NCBI GenBank assembly: GCA_001803645.1
Contig: MHDW01000201.1
Location: 1-12,060, forward strand
DNA: 12,060 nucleotides
Reading direction: 5' to 3'
Origin: Nitrospirae bacterium GWC2_42_7
GTDB lineage: Bacteria > Nitrospirota > Thermodesulfovibrionia > Thermodesulfovibrionales > UBA6898
The position numbers were made by a program, and so were the translations under genes. The stretch's first letter is position 1; every line of letters starts with the position of its first letter. The notes below the pieces were generated by a model that was given only the letters and a program-made list of their open reading frames with translations, searched no databases and was not told where the DNA came from. This document shows, piece by piece, positions 1 to 7,178 of this stretch.

Positions 1-51
1 GCTAACTCGAAAAACCAATCCCGAACCTCAACACCGCATATGCGTTTTTGA
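1..51 (+). CDS. 3' end of an upstream gene, possibly a MacA-like adaptor
   Basis: Reading from base 1 gives 16 codons ending in a TGA stop at 49-51, one base before the ATG of the ABC ATPase. The peptide ends in PHMRF, with a polar, basic and proline-containing tail of the kind found at the C-termini of MacA/HlyD-type periplasmic adaptors. The identification rests mainly on context, because MacB-type ATPase and permease genes usually follow their adaptor. A second frame (from base 2) is also open and is continuous with the ATPase, so this stretch alone does not prove a gene. Confidence 0.35.
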   Translation, partial: ANSKNQSRTSTPHMRF

Positions 52-52
52 T

Positions 53-745
53 ATGACATTTATCGAAACACAGGAAATAACCAAGACCTACCAGCTTGGA
101 GATATCTCATTGAATGCTCTCTGGAATGTTTCACTCAGTATTGAGAGAGGTGAATTTATCGCTATAATGGGTCCTTCAGGTTCAGGCAAGTCCACTTTCA
201 TGAACATTCTTGGCTGTCTTGATAAGCCGACAAGCGGGAAGTATATTCTCGAAGGGATCGATGTGGCACACATGAACAAAGATGAACTCGCAGAAATTCG
301 CAATAAAAAACTGGGCTTTGTCTTTCAGGGATTCAATCTTTTGTCGAGAACTTCAGCTTTGGAGAACGTTGAGCTTCCTTTGCTTTATGATGGTCTTCCT
401 GCCAGTGAAAGGACGGAGAGGTCAGCTATGGCACTTTCAACAGTAGGGCTTGCAGGCAGGGAAACCCATCATCCTAACCAGCTTTCCGGAGGGCAGCAGC
501 AGAGAGTTGCCATAGCACGGGCACTTGTGAACAATGCACCTATAATACTTGCTGATGAACCTACCGGGAACCTTGACACAAAAACAAGCTTTGAACTTAT
601 GGAGCTTTTTGTAAAACTGAATAAAGAATCGAACATAACGATTATTCTTGTGACCCATGAAAAAGAGATAGCAGAATTCAGCAGAAGGAGGATATTCTTC
701 AGGGACGGTGTTATTGTCAGTGATGAAATATCAGCAAACGCATGA
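53..745 (+). CDS. MacB/LolD-type ABC transporter ATP-binding protein
   Basis: This 230-residue cytoplasmic ATPase would power the permease encoded next to it. All nucleotide-binding motifs are intact: Walker A GPSGSGKS at residues 40-47, Q-loop Q92, ABC signature LSGGQQQR at 144-151, Walker B ILADEP at 165-170 followed by the D-loop (TGNLD, to 175), and the switch histidine H202. The length and the FQGFNLL segment after the Q-loop fit the MacB/LolD/FtsE branch, in which E. coli MacB is fused to its permease but many bacteria keep the two parts separate. No convincing Shine-Dalgarno sequence precedes ATG 53. The preceding frame stops 2 bases upstream, so translation is probably coupled. The frame is open further upstream, but the start at 53 gives the usual length and N-terminus. 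Its stop overlaps the permease start by 4 bases (ATGA). The substrate cannot be read from the sequence. Confidence 0.95.
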   Translation: MTFIETQEITKTYQLGDISLNALWNVSLSIERGEFIAIMGPSGSGKSTFMNILGCLDKPTSGKYILEGIDVAHMNKDELAEIRNKKLGFVFQGFNLLSRTSALENVELPLLYDGLPASERTERSAMALSTVGLAGRETHHPNQLSGGQQQRVAIARALVNNAPIILADEPTGNLDTKTSFELMELFVKLNKESNITIILVTHEKEIAEFSRRRIFFRDGVIVSDEISANA

Positions 746-1971
746 TAGATATACCTTCCACAATACGCATATCTTTTAGGGCGCTACGCGTAAACAAGAT
801 GCGTTCTGCTCTTACAATGCTCGGCATTATAATAGGCGTTGGTGCTGTCATAACCATGCTTGCGGTGGGAACAGGAGCTGCGAAGAAGCTGGGAGATCAG
901 CTCGCAAGTATCGGGAGCAACCTTATCATGATAGTACCGGGTGCAAGTACTTCAGGCGGTGTTAGGATGGGAGCAGGCACGCAATCAACCCTTTCCATAA
1001 GCGATGCAGACGCCATACAGAAAGATTGTCCGGCTGTATTGTATGTAGCGCCTGTCCATAGAGGTGTTGCTCAGATAGTTTACGGGAACCAGAACTGGTC
1101 CACCGCAATAATGGGAACAACAGCAAATATGCTTCTGGTCAGGGATTGGCCTCTTACAGAAGGAAGGTCTTTTACTGACGAAGAAGTCCGAAGCGCTGCA
1201 AAAGTTTGTCTTCCGGGACAGACAGTAATTGATAATCTCTTCGGCGGTATCAATCCGATCGGCCAGATCATCAGGATAAAGAATCTTCCATTTACTGTAA
1301 TAGGCATTCTTGATAAGAAAGGCCAAGATCCCGGAGGTCATGACCAGGACGATACAATTTATGTTCCGATAACAACAGCGCAGAAGAAGCTTTTTGGCAC
1401 TACTTTTCCGGGAATGGTCAGAACGATCATGGTGAAGGCGCAGAGCACTGAAGCCCTTGCAGCAGCAGAAAAACAGATAAATGAACTCTTGAGACAGAGA
1501 CATCATATAGGACTTAAGCAGGAAGATGATTTTACCGTCCGCAACCTTACACAGGTGATGCAGGCTGCAGAGCAGCAAACAAAGATAATGGCCATTCTGC
1601 TTGGAGCAATAGCCTCTGTTTCCCTTCTTGTGGGAGGCATAGGTATCATGAACATAATGCTGGTCTCGGTCACTGAACGTACCAGGGAAATCGGAATCAG
1701 AATGGCAGTCGGCGCGAAAACCTGGGACATCCGGCTCCAATTCATTATAGAAGCGCTTATTCTGTCTTTGATCGGTGGTGTTCTTGGGATAATTGTCGGC
1801 ATATCCGGATCAGTAATATTGTCTGAACTTGCCGATTGGAGCACCATAGTGTCGCCCCTTTCTGTTTTATTGGCCTTTGGTTTTTCCGGATTGGTTGGAA
1901 TATTCTTTGGGTTTTATCCTGCTTACAAGGCTTCATTGCTTGATCCGATTGAGGCATTGAGATATGAATAA
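742..1971 (+). CDS. MacB/FtsX-type ABC transporter permease
   Basis: This 409-residue inner-membrane protein has the MacB architecture. A first membrane helix lies at about residues 24-43, a large periplasmic domain (MacB_PCD type) at about 44-281, and three C-terminal helices at about 282-307, 333-360 and 373-397 form the FtsX domain. The segment [13 protein letters not shown] before the third helix and the C-terminal DPIEALRYE are hallmarks of MacB-type permeases. These are mechanotransmission exporters: ATP hydrolysis in the cytoplasm moves the periplasmic domain, which pushes substrate through a MacA-TolC conduit. Lipoprotein or antibiotic/siderophore export are all possible for the family. 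The start overlaps the ATPase stop by 4 bases, so the two are translationally coupled in one transcript. The gene is followed by a 310-base gap holding a repeat element and then the outer-membrane channel that this pump would need. Confidence 0.95.
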   Translation: MIDIPSTIRISFRALRVNKMRSALTMLGIIIGVGAVITMLAVGTGAAKKLGDQLASIGSNLIMIVPGASTSGGVRMGAGTQSTLSISDADAIQKDCPAVLYVAPVHRGVAQIVYGNQNWSTAIMGTTANMLLVRDWPLTEGRSFTDEEVRSAAKVCLPGQTVIDNLFGGINPIGQIIRIKNLPFTVIGILDKKGQDPGGHDQDDTIYVPITTAQKKLFGTTFPGMVRTIMVKAQSTEALAAAEKQINELLRQRHHIGLKQEDDFTVRNLTQVMQAAEQQTKIMAILLGAIASVSLLVGGIGIMNIMLVSVTERTREIGIRMAVGAKTWDIRLQFIIEALILSLIGGVLGIIVGISGSVILSELADWSTIVSPLSVLLAFGFSGLVGIFFGFYPAYKASLLDPIEALRYE

Positions 1972-2052
1972 AGGAGAAAATTGTTTTATGTTTTTTTCTC
2001 ACAATGAGTGGGTAAAGTTTCTTTCTTTTGAGAGAGGACGTTCTATTTTATT

Positions 2053-2188
2053 CCTCTCCCTTGAGGGGAGAGGGTAGGGAGAGGGTGATTAAATAATGGT
2101 AAAAGGATTAATTCATCTTGCAAAAGACCTCAGAAAAAGATCAAAGGAGGACACCCTCCCCTTAATCCCCTCCCCTCAAGGGAGGGGA
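2053..2188. repeat. G/C-rich inverted-repeat element, copy 1 (two arms and a spacer)
   Basis: The left arm (2053-2090) starts with an 8-bp hairpin, CCTCTCCC at 2053-2060 pairing with GGGAGAGG at 2066-2073. The right arm (2152-2188) contains CCCCTCCC at 2167-2174 pairing with GGGAGGGG at 2180-2187. Each arm is approximately the reverse complement of the other, so the unit can also fold as one long imperfect hairpin around a spacer of about 60 bases. Bases 2152-2187 are identical to 6501-6536. No run of T follows either hairpin, so these are not standard intrinsic terminators. The 1972-2281 gap holds this element, the remnant frame in its spacer, and about 80 plain bases on either side. Confidence 0.85.
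2096..2151 (+). pseudogene. Possible N-terminal remnant of a DUF559 (Vsr-like) endonuclease
   Basis: An ATG just after the left repeat arm opens a frame whose first 19 residues include LIHLAKDLRKRSKE. This resembles the conserved N-terminus of DUF559 proteins (an LA-x-LR-K/R pattern followed by T/S-x-A-E), which are PD-(D/E)XK-fold, Vsr-related endonucleases. After 18-19 codons the similarity stops where the right repeat arm begins. The frame then reads through the repeat and happens to run in phase into the tolC-like gene. I treat it as a decayed fragment, not as an N-terminal extension of that gene. The family match is from memory of the pattern and the fragment is very short. Confidence 0.35.
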
Positions 2189-2266
2189 ACAAATAATGGA
2201 AGATACTCCCTTCGGAGGCTGGGAAGTAATTACCTAAACAATATCAGAAAAAAGCGTTCTAAGTCT

Positions 2267-2273
2267 GAAGGAG
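2267..2273 (+). promoter_or_regulatory. Ribosome binding site that fixes the tolC-like start
   Basis: The sequence GAAGGAG at 2267-2273 lies 8 bases before ATG 2282. It supports this start over the in-frame ATG at 2096, which lies upstream of repeat DNA and would bury the signal peptide 62 residues inside the protein. Confidence 0.85.
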
Positions 2274-2281
2274 ATTATAAA

Positions 2282-3613
2282 ATGAAAAAACAAAATGTTT
2301 TTTTTAGTGTTGTTTTTTTAGTGTTTATACTTTTTATACTTATTAACGAAAGGTCTGCTTCTGCAGATGTAATTACCCTGTCAGAAGGGCTGAAGCTTGC
2401 TACAGACAACAGCAGACTGGTAAAAATAAGCCAGACAGAAGAACTGATGTCAGGTGATGATTCCATGATCGCAATGGCAAAGATGCTGCCGAACATCAAT
2501 GCGTCAATGAGCAAGACTTCACTGAAATATCAACCCACAGCTGTTATGACTACTGATCTAGGCACTCTGAAGGTGGCTGTGTCTGAGAGGGATTTTTATA
2601 CATATAGCCTGAGTGTTCAGCAGACACTCTTTGATTTCTGGGGAAATTACTCAAAATATAAAGCCAGCAAGATTTTGATAGATGCGAAAAAACTTGATAC
2701 ACGAAGAATAAAAAACCTTGTTGCTATTGATTTTGTTCTTATATATTTAGATCTTCTTGAATCAGAGAAGATGCTTTTGGTTGCTGAAAAAGAGGTTGAG
2801 AGGCTGGAGTCCCATCTGAATAAGGCAAAGATCATGCATGAAGAAGGTGTAATCACAAAAGATGATCTTCTTCAGGCGGAAGTAAAGATATCCGATGGCC
2901 GCCAGAGGCTGCTTACAGCCAGGAACATCAGGGCATTAAATGCATCAAGACTTAACAACTCTCTCCTCAGACCTTTGAGATCAGAAGTCCAGACAGTTGA
3001 TATTGACGGCCTCAGCTCAGAAACATCCGGACTTGATATCGAAAAAGCCTGGGAAATTGCAGAAAAGGAAAGGGCTGAAGTCCTGATAGTTGATGAGACC
3101 CTGAAGTCTCTTAATCTTGAAAAAAAGGCAAAGGTCTCCGAGTTTTTCCCAAAGTTCTTCTTAAGGGGAGGCTATGATTACACAGAGAACCGTTTTCAAC
3201 TGTATGAGGAAAACTGGTCGATCATGTTCGGTATAAACATTAATCTGTTCAATGGAGGCAGTACAAGGGCTGAGGTATCAAAGATAAAACATCAGAGCGA
3301 AAAACTTATTGAACAAAGGAACAAATTGGTCGATGATGTAAAGCTTGAGGTTGAGAAATATATTCTAAATTCTCAATCTGCGGCAGAGAGATTAAAGGTT
3401 ACAAGTGGTGCGATCAATCAGGCAGAGGAGAGCCTTCGGATCAACAGGTTGAGGTATGAAGAAGGAGTCGGCATAGCAACAGATGTTATGGATGCTGTTA
3501 CATTGCTCACTGTTGCCGAGTCCAACTATTATAGGTCTTTATACGACCTGCGAAAGGCTGAAGCAGCTGTCTTGTATTCAATAGGAAAAGAAATATCGGA
3601 GGTTTATAAATAA
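2282..3613 (+). CDS. tolC: TolC-family outer-membrane efflux channel
   Basis: The 443-residue product has a strong signal peptide (residues 1-28: lysines at 2-3, a hydrophobic stretch, and cleavage after SASA before D29). It shows the two-fold OEP repeat of TolC proteins. Each half has a strand segment near LPNINAS (first half) or FFPKFFLRGGYDY (second half), followed by long charged helices. Aromatic-rich strand segments such as YSLSVQQTLFDFWGNYSKY and SIMFGININLFNGGS would form the outer-membrane barrel, and the helices the periplasmic tunnel. The protein is a trimeric exit duct for tripartite pumps. It lies between a MacB-type ABC pump and an EmrAB-type MFS pump, so it could serve either or both. 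The frame is open upstream to 2096, but the signal peptide and the ribosome binding site place the start at 2282. Repeat elements flank the gene on both sides. Confidence 0.93.
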   Translation: MKKQNVFFSVVFLVFILFILINERSASADVITLSEGLKLATDNSRLVKISQTEELMSGDDSMIAMAKMLPNINASMSKTSLKYQPTAVMTTDLGTLKVAVSERDFYTYSLSVQQTLFDFWGNYSKYKASKILIDAKKLDTRRIKNLVAIDFVLIYLDLLESEKMLLVAEKEVERLESHLNKAKIMHEEGVITKDDLLQAEVKISDGRQRLLTARNIRALNASRLNNSLLRPLRSEVQTVDIDGLSSETSGLDIEKAWEIAEKERAEVLIVDETLKSLNLEKKAKVSEFFPKFFLRGGYDYTENRFQLYEENWSIMFGININLFNGGSTRAEVSKIKHQSEKLIEQRNKLVDDVKLEVEKYILNSQSAAERLKVTSGAINQAEESLRINRLRYEEGVGIATDVMDAVTLLTVAESNYYRSLYDLRKAEAAVLYSIGKEISEVYK

Positions 3614-3616
3614 TAA

Positions 3617-3729
3617 CACCCCCCTTTGATCCCCTTACGGAAATCATAACTCCCCCATCCCCCTCTTATCTTAAGAGGGGGTGTCCGAAGGACGGGGGCG
3701 TTATCTTAAGAGGGGGCAGGGGGGAGTTA
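3617..3729. repeat. G/C-rich inverted-repeat element, copy 2 (divergent)
   Basis: The core is a perfect 10-bp hairpin, CCCCCTCTTA at 3659-3668 and TAAGAGGGGG at 3672-3681, with a 3-base loop. The G-rich strand of that hairpin is repeated directly: TTATCTTAAGAGGGGG occurs at 3666-3681 and again at 3701-3716. Bases 3649-3668 are nearly the reverse complement of 3707-3728, making a larger nested inverted repeat. A small GTCC-GAA-GGAC hairpin sits between them at 3683-3693. The element fills almost the whole tolC-emrA gap and ends about 14 bases before the emrA start, so it would lie in the leader of any tolC-emrA transcript. No T-run follows. Confidence 0.85.
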
Positions 3730-3742
3730 AAGAGAGGATGAA

Positions 3743-4855
3743 ATGGACGAAATAAAAAAAGAAGAAATAAAACAGAATGGCAACAATCACAAAAGAAAAG
3801 TAATGGCATTTGGCGTTTTGATCGCTGTCGTTGTCATCGGAATAGTCACAACCTTTTTGTACATTCAATATAAAAGCAGGCATATAACAACGGATGATGC
3901 TTTTGTAGATGGAAGAATTCATACTATCGCTTCCAAAGTATCAGGAACACTGAAAAATATACTTGTCTCAGATAATATTTTTGTAAAAAAAGGAGACCTC
4001 CTCGCTGAGATAGACGCTATAGATTATGAAACAAAAGTCAAAGAATCTGAGTCAGGCCTGAATGCTGAAAGATCTAAACTTGCCGAGCTTCTGACAAGGG
4101 TAGATGTTGCGAAAAAACAGTCACTCGAAATGAGTTACAGGGTCAAAGCTGCAAAAGCAGTTCTTGAAGTGCAGAATGCCAATTTAAGGCAGGCGGAAAC
4201 AGATTTGAGAAGAGCCGATAATCTACTAAAGAAAGACGCAATATCAAAGGAGAGATACGACAGGACAAAAACAGGCTATGATGTCAGCGTTGCTCAGGTT
4301 AATGCTGCGGCAGAGCAATTGAAGCAGGCCGAGTCATCGATCGAAACACAAAAGGCTGTGATCATTCAGGCAGAATCATCATTACTTTCTCAAAAATCTG
4401 TAATCAAACAGAAAGAAGCTGTTCTTTCCAGTGCTGAACTAAACAGCGGATATACAAAGCTCTATGCCCCTTCAGACGGTTATGTGACCAAGAGAGCTGT
4501 CGAGGCCGGAAACCAGATACAACCAGGACAGCCGATAATGGCGATTGTCCCTCTCGATGATATCTGGATAACAGCTAACTACAAAGAGACACAATTGGAG
4601 AAGATAAGGCCAGGTCAGAAGGTGAAGATAAAGGTGGATACATTTTCAGGTAAGTCCTTCGATGGAACAGTTGACAGCATAATGGCTGGTACCGGAGCTA
4701 CTTTCTCGCTCTTTCCGCCTGAAAATGCCACCGGCAACTATGTGAAGATCGTCCAGAGAATACCTGTGAAGATCTTTCTTGAAAAGGATGCAGACCCGGC
4801 GCATATATTACGAGTAGGGATGTCTGTTGTACCGACAGTGATAGTTGAAAAATGA
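3743..4855 (+). CDS. emrA: EmrA/HlyD-family membrane fusion protein
   Basis: This 370-residue periplasmic adaptor is anchored by one N-terminal helix (about residues 20-41) after a short lysine-rich cytoplasmic tail. The TTDDAFVDG motif at 49-57 is the EmrA signature just after the helix. A first half of the lipoyl (barrel-sandwich) domain follows (about 58-92), then a long alanine/glutamine/glutamate-rich coiled-coil hairpin (about 93-225). The second lipoyl half includes LYAPSDGYVTKRAVEAGNQI, and a beta-barrel domain carries ANYKETQLEKIRPGQ. The coiled coil would dock onto the TolC-type channel, and the membrane helix onto EmrB. GAGAGG at 3732-3737 lies 5 bases before the start. An ATG at 3739 gives only a five-codon frame and is rejected. 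The stop overlaps the start of emrB (ATGA), so the two subunits are coupled. Confidence 0.95.
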   Translation: MDEIKKEEIKQNGNNHKRKVMAFGVLIAVVVIGIVTTFLYIQYKSRHITTDDAFVDGRIHTIASKVSGTLKNILVSDNIFVKKGDLLAEIDAIDYETKVKESESGLNAERSKLAELLTRVDVAKKQSLEMSYRVKAAKAVLEVQNANLRQAETDLRRADNLLKKDAISKERYDRTKTGYDVSVAQVNAAAEQLKQAESSIETQKAVIIQAESSLLSQKSVIKQKEAVLSSAELNSGYTKLYAPSDGYVTKRAVEAGNQIQPGQPIMAIVPLDDIWITANYKETQLEKIRPGQKVKIKVDTFSGKSFDGTVDSIMAGTGATFSLFPPENATGNYVKIVQRIPVKIFLEKDADPAHILRVGMSVVPTVIVEK

Positions 4856-6381
4856 ACAAATGGATCATTGCGTTAACAGTTATGCTGCCGACGCTTATCG
4901 AGATCATCGATACTTCGGTAGTAAACGTAGCGCTTGACAGCATACGCGGGAGCCTTTCTGCAGGGATTGATGAGTCAACATGGACAATAACTTCCTACCT
5001 TGTATCAAATGCCATTATTATTCCGATGACAGGATGGCTCAGCAGGGTATTCGGCAGAAAACGCTATCTTATGCTTTCTCTTAGTCTATTCACTGTAAGT
5101 TCCCTGTTTTGCGGTTTTGCCTGGAGTCTTCAAAGTCTTGTTTTCTTCAGGATACTTCAGGGGATAGGAGGCGGTGCGCTTCAGCCCATATCACAGTCAA
5201 TTCTGCTTGAAACCTTCCCAAGGAAAGAACACGGCATGGCAATGGCCATATTCGGCGTGGGAATAATGTTCGGTCCTATTATAGGGCCTCTTCTTGGCGG
5301 ATGGATCACGGACAATTGGTCATGGCACTGGATATTCTTTATCAATATACCGATAGGAATAATATCAATGCTGATGATAATGTTTGTTATCGTTGACCCT
5401 CCATATATGAAACGCATGAAGATGAAAATAGACTACTGGGGACTTTCCTTGCTTGCAGTAGGCCTTGGATGCCTCCAGATAGTGCTTGATAAAGGCCAGA
5501 TGGAAGACTGGTTTGCTTCGAGTTTTATTACATCGCTAACAATGATCTCGGTTGTTTCTCTTGTGCTTTTCATTATCGTAGAAATGTTTGCTGAACATCC
5601 GATAGTAAATCTCAAAACCTTTAGAAACATTTCATTCAGTACAGGCAACATTGTTATGTTTTTCGCCTTTTTTAATCTTTTTGGAAGTATTGTGCTTTTG
5701 CCAATCTATCTCCAGACACTCATGGGATATAACGCAACCCTTGCCGGAATGGTGCTCGGCCCGGGAGGCCTTGCAACGCTTGTAGCAATGCCGGTTGCTG
5801 GCAGGCTTGTGACAAAAATGAATCCAAAAATTCTCCTTGCTTTCGGAATAATCATATCAGCATATTCAACATACCTCATGTCACAGTTCAATCTTATGGC
5901 AGACTTTAATACAATTATATGGCCGAGGGTTGTGCTTGGCGTAGGTATGGGTTTTCTCTTTATTCCCCTTACAACAATGACAATGTCCAGTATAAGCAAG
6001 GAAGACATGGGAAACGCATCATCAATATATAATCTTCTGAGGAATCTCGGCGGAAGTTTCGGGGTTGCTTTTGTGACAACCATGCTTGCAAGAAGGTCTC
6101 AGTTACATCAGGTCCATCTTTCAGAGCATTTAACCCCGTTCGATAATGTATTCCAGATAACATCCCAAAATACAGCTCAGGCCCTACAGTTCGGAGGATT
6201 GACGCCTGATGCTGCCAGTCACAGCGCAATTGGTATAATATATTATAAGATGATCGAACAGGCATCAATGATGTCGTTCAATGATACATTTTATCTCTTG
6301 AGTTTGTTTATGTTATTTGTTCTGCCTCTGGTTTTTTTTATGAAAAAGGGAAAGACGGATGCAACTCCAGGGATGCATTGA
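4852..6381 (+). CDS. emrB: EmrB/QacA-type (DHA2) MFS drug exporter
   Basis: This 509-residue inner-membrane protein has the length and hydrophobic pattern of the 14-helix DHA2 family of proton-driven exporters. Visible family motifs are D1 (IDTSVVNVALDSI, residues 19-31), motif A (GWLSRVFGRKR, 61-71), motif B with its arginine (R100-ILQGIGGG, to 108), and the antiporter motif C (GVGIMFGPIIGPLLGG, 135-150). It shares a 4-base overlap with emrA, and together with the upstream TolC-like channel makes a complete tripartite pump. Known EmrAB-TolC systems export hydrophobic compounds such as uncouplers; the substrate here cannot be read. A C-terminal basic tail follows the last helix. The gene is followed by a 200-base gap filled with hairpins and a repeat element. 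Confidence 0.95.
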   Translation: MNKWIIALTVMLPTLIEIIDTSVVNVALDSIRGSLSAGIDESTWTITSYLVSNAIIIPMTGWLSRVFGRKRYLMLSLSLFTVSSLFCGFAWSLQSLVFFRILQGIGGGALQPISQSILLETFPRKEHGMAMAIFGVGIMFGPIIGPLLGGWITDNWSWHWIFFINIPIGIISMLMIMFVIVDPPYMKRMKMKIDYWGLSLLAVGLGCLQIVLDKGQMEDWFASSFITSLTMISVVSLVLFIIVEMFAEHPIVNLKTFRNISFSTGNIVMFFAFFNLFGSIVLLPIYLQTLMGYNATLAGMVLGPGGLATLVAMPVAGRLVTKMNPKILLAFGIIISAYSTYLMSQFNLMADFNTIIWPRVVLGVGMGFLFIPLTTMTMSSISKEDMGNASSIYNLLRNLGGSFGVAFVTTMLARRSQLHQVHLSEHLTPFDNVFQITSQNTAQALQFGGLTPDAASHSAIGIIYYKMIEQASMMSFNDTFYLLSLFMLFVLPLVFFMKKGKTDATPGMH

Positions 6382-6408
6382 GCATATATTGAATTTTTAA
6401 ATAACCTA

Positions 6409-6442
6409 TCCCGAAAGTATTCGGGACTTAGGGATTTCCCTA
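6409..6442. repeat. Two small hairpins after emrB
   Basis: TCCCGAA at 6409-6415 pairs with TTCGGGA at 6420-6426 around a 4-base loop. TAGGGA and TCCCTA directly follow at about 6429-6442 around a 2-base loop. They sit about 28 bases after the emrB stop and directly before a larger repeat element. They could slow or end transcription after emrB, but no T-run follows either stem, so a Rho-independent terminator is not shown. Confidence 0.6.
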
Positions 6443-6445
6443 GAC

Positions 6446-6538
6446 TTCCCTCCCCCTTGAGGGGGGAGGGTTAGGGTGGGGGTGATTGAGATGCTTGTTT
6501 CACCCTCCCCTTAATCCCCTCCCCTCAAGGGAGGGGGG
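6446..6538. repeat. G/C-rich inverted-repeat element, copy 3
   Basis: The left arm (6446-6484) carries a 9-bp stem, CCCTCCCCC at 6448-6456 with GGGGGAGGG at 6462-6470. The right arm (6501-6538) carries CCCCTCCC at 6516-6523 with GGGAGGGG at 6529-6536. The arms are imperfect reverse complements of each other, separated by only about 16 bases. The right arm is identical over 36 bases to 2152-2187, and the left arm is clearly the same sequence as 2053-2090. Copy 3 therefore looks like copy 1 with nearly all of the spacer lost. Confidence 0.88.
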
Positions 6539-6570
6539 TAAACACTGCTGTCTCTATAGGGGAATTTAAA

Positions 6571-6576
6571 AGGAGG
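6571..6576 (+). promoter_or_regulatory. Strong ribosome binding site of the VOC gene
   Basis: AGGAGG at 6571-6576 is a consensus Shine-Dalgarno sequence 5 bases before ATG 6582. An overlapping ATG at 6578 opens only a three-codon frame and is not used as the start. Confidence 0.85.
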
Positions 6577-6581
6577 AATGC

Positions 6582-7178
6582 ATGATTAAATTCAATGGAA
6601 TAAACCATCTTGCCATGGCAACAGGAGATATGGATGAGACTATACGATTCTGGAGAGACCTGCTTGGCATGAGGCTTGTTGCAGGACTTGGCGGGCCTGG
6701 ATACAGGCATTTCTTCTTCGAGATATCCGGAAATGACCTTATAGCTTTCTTCGAATGGCCGGATGTTAAGCCGGCAGAGGAGAAGGAGCAGGGAAGGCCT
6801 GTCAAAGGGCCGTTTATATTCGACCATGTTTCTTTCGGAGTTGAAACTGAGGACAGCCTCTATGAATTAAAAGACAAGCTTAATTCAGCAGATATCTGGG
6901 TATCTGAGGTTATTGACCATGGATTTATACATTCCATATACACTTTTGACCCGAACGGAATACCGATTGAATTCAGTCATAATGTTGAAGGGATAGACAT
7001 ACGAAAGAATCCTATGATCAAAGATACTGCTCCTTCTGACATGACCAAAGAAGGCCCGGAACCTCGTTTCGACAGATGGCCTGAGATCAAAAGACCTACT
7101 TCTAAAAATGATCATAAAGTATATCCCGGCGCTGGCAGTGAACTGTTTCATGGGAAAAAACAGGGGACGAAAAAATGA
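6582..7178 (+). CDS. VOC-fold (glyoxalase / extradiol dioxygenase-like) protein
   Basis: The 198-residue protein has two beta-alpha-beta-beta-beta modules of the vicinal-oxygen-chelate fold: residues about 4-60 (NHLAM, then the helix ETIRFWRDLLGM) and about 78-134 (FDHVSFGV to DPNGIPIEFSHN). H9, H82 and E130 fall at the positions that bind the divalent metal in this superfamily (two His, one Glu). The fourth ligand, Glu in glyoxalase I, is not clearly placed, although E47 or E58 are near. The 2-His-1-Glu pattern and the PNGIPIEF motif fit a dioxygenase-like or isomerase/lyase member, but the substrate is unknown. Residues 135-198 form a polar, proline- and lysine-rich extension outside the fold. 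There is no signal peptide, so it is probably cytoplasmic. Its stop overlaps the next gene by 4 bases, linking a cytoplasmic enzyme with an exported protease. Confidence 0.85.
   Translation: MIKFNGINHLAMATGDMDETIRFWRDLLGMRLVAGLGGPGYRHFFFEISGNDLIAFFEWPDVKPAEEKEQGRPVKGPFIFDHVSFGVETEDSLYELKDKLNSADIWVSEVIDHGFIHSIYTFDPNGIPIEFSHNVEGIDIRKNPMIKDTAPSDMTKEGPEPRFDRWPEIKRPTSKNDHKVYPGAGSELFHGKKQGTKK

Noticed and set aside
985..1740. A long open frame (251 codons) on the - strand.
   Set aside because: It lies wholly antisense to the well-supported permease gene, has no recognisable domain, and its composition reflects the complementary coding strand.
2197..2238. A 13-codon frame starting at ATG 2197 after a GGAGGGG sequence, as a leader peptide for the tolC-like gene.
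   Set aside because: The purine run belongs to the repeat arm, and the peptide has no attenuator-like features or nearby terminator.
2096..2281. The tolC-like frame is open back to an ATG at 2096, giving a 505-residue protein.
   Set aside because: The extension is translated repeat DNA and the putative nuclease fragment. A good ribosome binding site and a clean signal peptide start at 2282.
6446..6538. The repeat hairpins as Rho-independent terminators.
   Set aside because: Stems are strong, but none of the hairpins in the window is followed by a run of T on the relevant strand.
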